Position numbers and translations under genes: made by a program
In this document: piece after piece, positions 15,742 through 20,443 of the stretch
Numbering within the stretch: position 1 is the stretch's first letter
Layout of the letters: each line of letters opens with the position of its first letter
NCBI GenBank assembly: GCA_027031565.1
Contig: JALVPX010000020.1
Span: 1-20,443, forward strand
DNA from: Deltaproteobacteria bacterium
GTDB taxonomy: Bacteria; Desulfobacterota; Dissulfuribacteria; Dissulfuribacterales; JALVPX01
DNA: 20,443 nt
Reading direction: 5' to 3'
The notes under the pieces: generated by a model
The model's database searches: none
The model's input: the letters and a program-made list of their open reading frames with translations, nothing else
Told to the model about the DNA's origin: nothing

Positions 15742-16311
15742 CAGCGGGAGTTCCTCCTCAGACATGTTCAAAATTCTCTGCACTCGCCTGTCATTGAAGG
15801 CTCCAACAACCACTGCCTTCAAGTCAAGAGAGACCGCCTACAGGAAGACGTTCTGTGCTGCATGCCCCACCTCTATGTGTACATACCTGATCCCGCGCTC
15901 ACCATATTTGACAGTAGTGCGCTGATAGACTGCTCCAAAGGCAATCACTATGGCCCCCTCGCCTATCCAGGCCTGCCACAGGGCGGCAGCAGTAAGTTCA
16001 TCTCTTACATCCCCCTGCACTGTTCTGATCAATTTGTGTTCCAGAGGATTGTACCAATACACCCCGGAAGGAACGCGTTCCACATTCCTAATTGCCACGT
16101 ACAATTCCAGAGGATAAAGCGCCCCAGCAGAAGGCGCGGTCCTCAACCCCCTGGGATCAGTGAGCCCCTGGCCTGCCCACAAAAGCTGCGAGACTTCGCC
16201 AAGCCTCAGGGGCTTACGGCTGTATTCTCTTACAGACCGCCTTTTGCGAAGCGCCTCTTCCACAGACACATCGCCGCTGGCCTGGTGCATGGAAAGTTCG
16301 ATGCTCTGCAT
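15715..16311 (-). pseudogene. SagB-type nitroreductase family gene interrupted by an in-frame amber codon
   Basis: From the ATG at 16311 the frame encodes 157 residues, then reaches TAG at 15838-15840. It continues in the same frame for 40 more codons to a second TAG at 15715-15717. The first part has the FMN-binding pattern RKRRSVREYS (23-31), TAPSAGALYPLELYVA and GHAAQNVFL. The part after the stop reads AVSLDLKAVVVGAFNDRRVQ and ends EEELPLLLMPVGRG. That is the normal C-terminal continuation of SagB/ThcOx-like nitroreductases, in which a Gln usually stands at the stop position. The full frame of 198 codons is a normal family length. A strong GGAGGTGA lies six bases before the ATG, and no other lesion is visible. 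It is either a very young pseudogene, a read-through gene or a sequencing error. The original would be an FMN-dependent oxidoreductase of unknown substrate. Confidence 0.85.
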
Positions 16312-16444
16312 ATGCAGTCACCTCCGTGTTAGTACCTTTTTTACATACTTATAAGACATTACAGCCGCCTGTAAAAACTCTTCTTTAGACGCTGGTGATC
16401 AAACAAAAAGGACGGATGAACATGATTTTGTTGAAAATAAAAAA

Positions 16445-16472
16445 TTGTATTTAAAGAAATTATAGGTATAAA
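16445..16472 (+). promoter_or_regulatory. Candidate sigma70-type promoter for the 16511 gene
   Basis: TTGTAT (16445-16450) and TATAAA (16467-16472) are 16 bases apart in a very AT-rich stretch, 38 bases before the ATG of the next gene. This is the best promoter candidate in the gap between the nitroreductase gene and the exported protein gene. It is a sequence match only. Confidence 0.4.
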
Positions 16473-16510
16473 ATTTTAATAGCCATTTCAGCAAGTAGGG
16501 GAGGCCGACA

Positions 16511-17593
16511 ATGAAGAATATGGCAAAAATCACCTGTTGTTCACTAATATTGGCGCTATTTTGTTATTCCGCCCATATTCCTGCCTCAGTGTATACTGGC
16601 ATAGCCTTTACAAGGGTCAATGAGCCAAAGGAGGCGGCCTTTTCCATTTTGGTGCCCAAGGGCTGGCTTATTGAAGGAGGAATATTCAGGGTAAATCCAT
16701 TGCAGGCAGGAGGGCCGCTTAACAGCATGGAAGCAAAATGTGATCTTACCATTAAGATCGACAACAAGGGCACCGTCGCATTTCGCATCTATCCAGATAT
16801 AGTTTATGCCCATGTTGGGATAGGCGGAGGCTTTTTCCCGCCTGGAAGCCATTATCAAGGGGCCGAAGTCAGGCCTTTTATGAATCCTTCAGAATTTCTC
16901 AAGGCGCTATTCAAGACGCATCATCCAACGGCCAGTTCCATAAAAATTTTGGAAATAAAGCGGCTTCCCGGGGAGAAAAAGGCCATTGACCAGGGTATTT
17001 CATATATGAACAGGCTTTTTTCGCAAATAGGCATGCCGTGGCTGGCCTTCAAAAGCGATGCAGCAGGCGCAGTTATTGAATACAAGGAGAAAGGAATCAC
17101 TTATCGGGAAGTGATTGCCACTGGAATCATCAACATGCGCAGCGCCATGACCTGGAAAAACACCCGCACCATATCCTTCAGGGCGCCTGCCAATTCCTTC
17201 GAGAAGTGGAAACCTGTAATGGACATCATAAGGTTTTCCATCCAGTTTAATCCAAAATGGATCATAAAGGAGATGAAGGGCCAGCAGGAACGTGCAAGGA
17301 TCGCGATGAAGGTCTATAACAAGATGCGCCAGATCGACAGAGAAATCGCGAGCAAGACCAGGATCAACCGCGAAGAGATCATGAACGACGATTTCCTGGT
17401 CCTGACTGGTCAAGAGGAATATATTGATCCCCATACTGGAAAGGTTGAAATGGATACAGATGCCTTTAAATTTCGCTGGAAGACGCCCCAGGGTGATCTC
17501 TACTATACGAACAAGGAAGATGAGAACCCCAACATATTCCTTCACGAAACAAATTATAAACGCACGAAAATAAGAAGGCGCAGGAATGAATAG
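16511..17593 (+). CDS. Exported protein of unknown function
   Basis: I do not recognise this 360-residue protein as a named family. A signal peptide is likely: a basic start (MKNMAK), a hydrophobic core ITCCSLILALFCYSA, and a possible cleavage near residue 25. The mature part is mixed alpha/beta in character (AAFSILVPKGWLIEGGIFRV early on). A charged, probably helical region spans about 240-300 (KEMKGQQERARIAMKVYNKM). The ending is distinct: EEYIDPHTGKVEMDTDAFKF followed by RWKTPQGDLYYTN, and a strongly basic tail RRRRNE. The ending resembles a small module seen in other secreted proteins, but that is only an impression. GGGGAGG lies six bases before the ATG. The permease gene follows after 43 bases on the same strand and may share its transcript. 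Confidence 0.8.
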   Translation: MKNMAKITCCSLILALFCYSAHIPASVYTGIAFTRVNEPKEAAFSILVPKGWLIEGGIFRVNPLQAGGPLNSMEAKCDLTIKIDNKGTVAFRIYPDIVYAHVGIGGGFFPPGSHYQGAEVRPFMNPSEFLKALFKTHHPTASSIKILEIKRLPGEKKAIDQGISYMNRLFSQIGMPWLAFKSDAAGAVIEYKEKGITYREVIATGIINMRSAMTWKNTRTISFRAPANSFEKWKPVMDIIRFSIQFNPKWIIKEMKGQQERARIAMKVYNKMRQIDREIASKTRINREEIMNDDFLVLTGQEEYIDPHTGKVEMDTDAFKFRWKTPQGDLYYTNKEDENPNIFLHETNYKRTKIRRRRNE

Positions 17594-17636
17594 CCCTTCC
17601 TGATCCGCCACATCGTACCAAGGCAGAATAAACCCC

Positions 17637-18377
17637 ATGACTTTTCCCGATATTGCAGCAGTTTGCACCATTTTCTTGAGTGCCAGCCTGCTTCAAGGCC
17701 TTACCGGCTTTGGATCAGCGCTGCTGGCCATGCCCTTGCTCACCCTGTTCATGGACTTCAAGAGCGCTGTACCCCTATGCCTATTAAACGGCATGATCAT
17801 CACCGGCTTCCTCACCTTTCAGCTGCGCCGCCATCTGACCTTGAAAAATTTAGGCCCCCTCCTGGCAGGGGCCTTGCCCGGCATAGTGTTCGGCACCTTT
17901 TTATTGAAAAACCTTCCAGTCAAGATATTGCAGATCTGCCTGGGCCTGTTATTGGTGCTCTATTGTACGTGGGCACTGCTGAGACCGCCGCTCCGGCGCA
18001 AACTCGGCCTGGCGTGGTCCTACACAGCCGGCTTTGCCTCAGGGGCCATAGGGGCTGCTATAAGCGCCAGCGGGCCGCCGGTGATAATCTTTGCCTCCCT
18101 AGCGGATTGGGACAAGGACGAAGTGAAGTCCACGCTTTCAGGCTTCTTTTTGAGCAGCGGCCTTGCCACCCTTGCGAGCCAATACATTTCCGGACTCCTC
18201 ACGCCCCACATCTTGTACACCTTTACCTTCACCGCTCCCTGGGTCATGGCAGGAACGTGGCTTGGGTCCATGGTTTACAAACAGCTTGATGCCAGGCGTT
18301 ACCTGCGCCTTGTGATCTTAACGCTCCTTGGGCTGGGAATAGTCTTGATTGTCCGGGCCGTGAAACCGGTATGTTGA
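17637..18377 (+). CDS. TauE/SafE family membrane permease (sulfite/sulfonate exporter-like)
   Basis: This 246-residue, very hydrophobic protein has about seven to eight membrane segments. The two half-motifs of the TauE/SafE (DUF81) family are present: LLQGLTGFGSALLAMPLLTL near the N terminus and GFASGAIGAAISASGPPVII in the second half. Family members export anions such as sulfite, sulfoacetate or related organosulfur compounds, but most are uncharacterised. That role would fit a sulfur-metabolising organism, yet no neighbour fixes the substrate. The ribosome binding site is weak (AAGG about 12 bases upstream). This may reflect coupling to the exported-protein gene that ends 43 bases before. 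Confidence 0.87.
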   Translation: MTFPDIAAVCTIFLSASLLQGLTGFGSALLAMPLLTLFMDFKSAVPLCLLNGMIITGFLTFQLRRHLTLKNLGPLLAGALPGIVFGTFLLKNLPVKILQICLGLLLVLYCTWALLRPPLRRKLGLAWSYTAGFASGAIGAAISASGPPVIIFASLADWDKDEVKSTLSGFFLSSGLATLASQYISGLLTPHILYTFTFTAPWVMAGTWLGSMVYKQLDARRYLRLVILTLLGLGIVLIVRAVKPVC

Positions 18378-18422
18378 AAAAGCTTTGAAAATCCAAGCCG
18401 TGTGATTTCATATCAAGGAACC

Positions 18423-18502
18423 TTGGCCAGCAGGCCAAATGCAACAATATCCGCCTATCTGCCACTGATTCAATTCCGCCCTTCCTTCTGCATGTCATGC
18501 AG
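18423..18502. other. Short palindromes in the gap after the permease gene
   Basis: The 269-base gap 18378-18646 holds two small hairpins. TTGGCC-AGCA-GGCCAA lies at 18423-18438, and the perfect palindrome CTGCATG-T-CATGCAG lies at 18488-18502 followed by CTTTTG. The second could be a weak terminator for the permease gene or an operator, but its T run is short. I see no gene, tRNA or recognisable riboswitch in the rest of the gap. Confidence 0.3.
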
Positions 18503-18646
18503 CTTTTGAACAAAATGTCACTTTAAAGGGTTTCTCCCCTAGCAAAAAACTCTAACCGCTCACAGCCCTCCAAAAACAGGGAACAAACGATTAAAGCAAA
18601 TCAAGAGGACTTCCGATTAGAAGGCTAAAAAAAGCCGGGAGGTATC

Positions 18647-19150
18647 ATGAAACAAGCTACGAATGACAAATTGGCCGTAATTTCACGTTGTTTGACACTC
18701 TTCACCTTTTTCTGCCTCTTTTTGATCGGTACTTGCCACGCCAGGTCGGGTTGGGTGAGCAACACTGGACCAGGTTCTTGGGACAGCTGGGTCAAAAAGG
18801 CCCATGCCAATCACCCCGCCCTTGCCAAGAAAGTTGATGAAATCGTTGCCCAATTGAATGCGCTTCATGATGAAGTAAAAGCTGCCCGCTGCCGAACCTG
18901 CAATAATGCCGCCGGCACCTTAAGCAATGCCAAAACAGAAGCCGAGCAGGTCTATTACGCACTAGGAGGCCGCAAATCCTTCAGCAAAAACAAAGTAAAA
19001 GGTGTTTTCAAGAGCTTTAACAATTACGAAAACAGGATGAAATGGAGGTTTCCGCAGACTCCAATCGGGCAGGCCTGGTTTAAACGCTGGACTGAAATAA
19101 AGAACGCATTCAATGCCATTGAGCCAGAAATTCTTAAAGTTGTAAATTAA
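18647..19150 (+). CDS. Small exported protein of unknown function
   Basis: This 167-residue protein is not recognised. It has a signal peptide with hydrophobic core CLTLFTFFCLFLIGTC and a likely signal peptidase I cleavage after CHA at residue 32; Cys30 does not sit in a good lipobox. The mature protein of about 135 residues is basic and probably helical (HPALAKKVDEIVAQLNALHD). It has a CRTCN motif (Cys82, Cys85) that could form a disulfide or bind metal; it is not a haem CxxCH site. Several aromatic residues sit near the C terminus, including MKWRFPQTPIGQAWFKRW. GGGAGG lies just before the ATG. The stop codon is followed at once by the second MITE copy and then a terminator, so the gene is probably expressed alone. 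Confidence 0.72.
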   Translation: MKQATNDKLAVISRCLTLFTFFCLFLIGTCHARSGWVSNTGPGSWDSWVKKAHANHPALAKKVDEIVAQLNALHDEVKAARCRTCNNAAGTLSNAKTEAEQVYYALGGRKSFSKNKVKGVFKSFNNYENRMKWRFPQTPIGQAWFKRWTEIKNAFNAIEPEILKVVN

Positions 19151-19156
19151 CCCTTG

Positions 19157-19292
19157 GCTACTCTAAAAATTATGATTTTTGTTCAAGGGCAAGGCGCGCG
19201 AAAAAAACCGCAGACATATTGTTGATATCTCGAGGATTATTTTTTGAGTGCAACGCAGCCAATGGGCAAAAAGACAATTTTTTAGAGGTGGC
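19157..19292. mobile_element. MITE-like foldback element, copy 2
   Basis: This 136-bp element is nearly identical to the one at 13604-13742 and lies in the same orientation. Shared core strings include GGGCAAGGCGCGCGAAAAAA and GAGTGCAACGCAGCC. The ends are inverted repeats (GCTACTCTAAAAATT on the left; GCCACCTCTAAAAAATT read from the right on the opposite strand). It is flanked by a perfect 6-bp direct repeat CCCTTG at 19151-19156 and 19293-19298, the expected mark of transposition. The left duplication starts at the base after the TAA stop of the preceding gene. Relative to copy 1 it lacks three bases (TAA) in the core and has a handful of substitutions. Confidence 0.87.
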
Positions 19293-19320
19293 CCCTTGTA
19301 AATCTCCATATCTTGTACTG

Positions 19321-19349
19321 AAGGGAGGGGAGTATTCCCCTCCTTTTTT
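19321..19349 (+). terminator. Rho-independent terminator after MITE copy 2
   Basis: An 8-bp stem, GGAGGGGA (19324-19331) and TCCCCTCC (19336-19343), with loop GTAT is followed by six T residues; flanking A/T pairs extend it. It lies 28 bases beyond the MITE and would end the transcript of the small exported protein gene. Confidence 0.88.
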
Positions 19350-19563
19350 ATTAGATTAAATTCTTGACAAGAAATGTCCAAATAACTTTTGTATATCCTG
19401 TGTCAGGAAAAGCCAGTTATCTACAACATTGTGTCCACTTGACCGCTATCCCGTTGGATCCTTCGGCTTGCTTCTATAGCGGCAAGTAGGCCATTACCTT
19501 CGCCAGAGGTGATAGATGAGAAAACTGCTCCGCCGTATCCGGCTGTGGCTTTTTCCGCCAGTA
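19350..19563. other. Non-coding or degraded stretch, no supported gene
   Basis: No intact gene is supported here. A minus-strand frame is open at 19421-19657, and its C-terminal part, with SGEGNGLLAAIEASRRI, is faintly like the end of a Gfo/Idh-type oxidoreductase. The similarity is too weak to call. A TTGACA near 19363 has no good -10 partner. The stretch marks the transition from ordinary chromosome to degraded accessory DNA. Confidence 0.3.
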
Positions 19564-19808
19564 AGCAGAAATGATGCCATCGCCATTGCACAGCAAAAAC
19601 ACCCCCCCCGGACCCGACGTCATTTCGCGTTTCCCCACGGCTCCCCCAGAATGTCAACTACAATACGCATAAAGAGCCGTGTTGGGTAATCTTGGCGCCG
19701 TGGAACGATGGGCGGGACTACACCGTACTCAGGAGGTCTTGATTAATCTTGATCTCCAAAGAGACAGGCGAGGTACTCTACGACGGTTCAGCGAATGACG
19801 AAGGGTAA
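19564..19808 (+). pseudogene. Degraded small protein gene (frameshift at C8 run, in-frame TGA)
   Basis: Protein-like text is spread over two frames. It opens with SRNDAIAIAQQKH from 19564. At a run of eight C residues (19602-19609) the frame must shift. It then reads SFRVSPRLPQNV, then CWVILAPWNDGRDYTVLRRS, a TGA at 19740-19742, and LILISKETGEVLYDGSANDE-G up to TAA at 19806-19808. The ending looks like the last strand of a small cytosolic alpha/beta protein of about 80 residues. No start codon remains; the codon where one is expected is GTA. I do not know the family. The combination of lost start, homopolymer frameshift and in-frame stop argues for a dead gene. Confidence 0.45.
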
Positions 19809-19809
19809 C

Positions 19810-19929
19810 ATGAGTGAGACTCAAGCAAATGTTGACACTCTTTTGCGTGAGTGGCACATGATACCGTTCAAGGCCCGTGATGGTAACGAACGCGCAGGTC
19901 GCAGCGTGGTGAGTTGTATGACTATATGA
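19810..19929 (+). CDS. Short ORF, possibly the 5' end of a truncated gene
   Basis: A 39-codon frame begins with ATG one base after the stop of the degraded gene upstream and reads MSETQANVDTLLREWHMIPF, then KARDGNERAGRSVV, before stopping at TGA. Base composition and amino-acid use up to about codon 34 look coding. The sequence then meets the edge of an insertion-sequence remnant, so this may be the N terminus of a gene cut off by transposition. I do not recognise it, and it could also be chance. Confidence 0.25.
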   Translation: MSETQANVDTLLREWHMIPFKARDGNERAGRSVVSCMTI

Positions 19930-19967
19930 CTAACTTTATTTGCAGGCAATTTACGGATATTCTTTTG

Positions 19968-20075
19968 TTACATAATGGGTCTTTTCCCACTGTTGCGATA
20001 GTCTCTATGAGGTCGTTCTGTGTTATTGAGCTATTTATCAAGGTCTTCCTGAAACGCATGAACAGAACTAAAATT
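19968..20075 (-). pseudogene. C-terminal fragment of an rve-type (IS481/IS3-like) transposase
   Basis: Read on the minus strand, this piece gives NFSSVHAFQEDLDK, a TAG at 20031-20033, then LNNTERPHRDYRNSGKRPIM and TAA. This is the familiar end of the DDE integrase core of IS481/IS3-type transposases, where the stop stands in place of the usual Trp in DLDKWL. Only about 36 codons remain. The upstream coding part is missing because the ISL3 element begins at about 20076. The fragment is dead: truncated and with an internal nonsense codon. Confidence 0.7.
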
Positions 20076-20079
20076 GGGT

Positions 20080-20140
20080 CCTCGACGTTTTCTGTGGATT
20101 TGATATACGGGGTATCAAATCCATAGAAAACAAATCGAGG
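20080..20140 (+). repeat. Long inverted repeat (hairpin) between IS end and transposase start
   Basis: The arm at 20080-20105 (CCTCGA, GTTTTCT, TGGATTTGATA) is repeated in inverse orientation at 20113-20140 (TATCAAATCCA, AGAAAAC, TCGAGG), with two or three mismatches or bulges and a loop of seven bases. The distal arm ends ten bases before the transposase ATG and includes the AGG of a likely ribosome binding site (AGGTGAAGAGGG). As RNA it could hide that site in transcripts that enter from outside, a protection known for other insertion sequences. This function is inferred. Confidence 0.6.
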
Positions 20141-20149
20141 TGAAGAGGG

Positions 20150-20443
20150 ATGAACGAGTATGACATTATTTCTCTTGGTTTAGGTATTCAGCAACCTTAG
20201 AGGATTGTGGGACAGGTTCTTGATACCAGCAAAAACCCGCATGAATTGAGGATCAAGATCAGGGCAGACCGTGGTTCAAAATATCCATGCCCTGTATGTG
20301 GCAAAATGTGTAAGGCCCATGATTTTCAAGAAAAGACCTGGAGCCATCTCAACTTCTTTCAGCATCATTGCTATATCACGGCCAAAGTACCAAGGACAAA
20401 GTGTCCTTAACATGGGATAAAGACAGTAAAGGTACCCTGGGCG
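20150..20443 (+). pseudogene. ISL3-family transposase, N-terminal part, with two in-frame stop codons
   Basis: The frame starts at ATG 20150 (MNEYDIISLGLGIQQP), meets TAG at 20198-20200, resumes with RIVGQVLDTSKNPHELRIKI, and continues with YPCPVCGKMCKAHDF and KTWSHLNFFQHHCYITAKVP. It then meets TAA at 20408-20410 inside the zinc-finger motif CP-stop-HGIK, and goes on in frame as KTVKVPWA to the window edge. ISL3 transposases have this N-terminal layout: a strand, a cysteine zinc finger, then the HLNFF and CP-x-HG motifs. The first stop most likely replaces Trp and the second Gln or Glu. With both stops the transposase cannot be made. The catalytic DDE domain is outside the window. Confidence 0.85.

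Larger units (their letters stand above)
20076..20443 (+). mobile_element. Left end of an ISL3-family insertion sequence, running off the window
   Basis: The element probably begins near GGGTCCTCGACG (20076). It has a long inverted repeat near its end, then a transposase reading frame of the ISL3 type. The exact left boundary is inferred from where the older transposase fragment stops. The right end, and thus the terminal repeat and target duplication, are outside the window. Confidence 0.7.

Noticed and set aside
15838..15840. Pyrrolysine insertion at the amber codon of the nitroreductase gene.
   Set aside because: Pyrrolysine is known mainly from methylamine methyltransferases; homologues have Gln here, and TAG is a normal terminal stop in grpE and other genes in the window.
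19421..19657. Minus-strand frame with a faint Gfo/Idh oxidoreductase-like end.
   Set aside because: Similarity is limited to a few residues, the N-terminal half is unlike any protein, and an overlapping plus-strand reading is more protein-like.
19660..19960. Group II intron end (GAGCCGTGTTGGG resembling domain V, with GC-rich flanks).
   Set aside because: The expected domain V hairpin with GAAA and ACGGTTC does not follow, and the same bases read as protein (CWVILAPWNDGRDYTV) ending in a stop.
19914..20126. Plus-strand frame of 70 codons crossing the ISL3 left end.
   Set aside because: It runs through the junction of two mobile elements and through the hairpin; the minus strand carries the recognisable transposase fragment.

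Overview
The window looks like chromosomal DNA of a Gram-negative bacterium, most likely a member of the Desulfobacterota (former Deltaproteobacteria). The case rests on moderate GC with AT-rich intergenic gaps, strong GGAGG-type ribosome binding sites, two HDOD proteins, large multi-domain histidine kinases, and an hrcA-grpE-dnaK cluster without an adjacent dnaJ. The assignment is inference; no rRNA or tRNA gene was seen.

Layout. Bases 1-1683 (minus strand) form a tight operon: yjbQ-family protein, an MltB-like lytic transglycosylase, and the 5' part of an M24 (Xaa-Pro) peptidase gene cut by the window edge. An AT-rich divergent gap with nested inverted repeats follows. Bases 1863-6366 (plus) encode two sensory kinases, HDOD-GAF-PAS-HK and REC-PAS-HK-REC, probably one signalling operon. 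A convergent gene (6323-8158, minus) encodes a membrane M48 metallopeptidase fused to TPR repeats. Divergent from it are a small membrane protein and a membrane-anchored HDOD protein (8282-9742).

Bases 9816-13597 hold the heat-shock cluster hrcA-grpE-dnaK with a recognisable promoter in front. After dnaK come a 139-bp foldback, MITE-like element and a strong intrinsic terminator. Then come rfbB and rfbD (dTDP-rhamnose synthesis), facing a SagB-type nitroreductase gene that is intact except for one in-frame amber codon. Bases 16511-19150 carry two unrecognised exported proteins flanking a TauE/SafE-type permease. A second copy of the MITE sits directly after the last stop codon and is again followed by an intrinsic terminator.

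The last 1.1 kb (about 19350-20443) is degraded accessory DNA: a frameshifted small gene, a short truncated ORF, a minus-strand fragment of an rve-type (IS481/IS3-like) transposase, and the left end of an ISL3-family insertion sequence whose transposase gene has two in-frame stops. 

No CRISPR array or complete novel defence system was found. The most interesting items are the MITE pair, which has target-site duplications and the same stop codon-MITE-terminator arrangement at both loci; the amber codon in the SagB-like gene; and a run of nonsense codons that could all come from C-to-T transitions.
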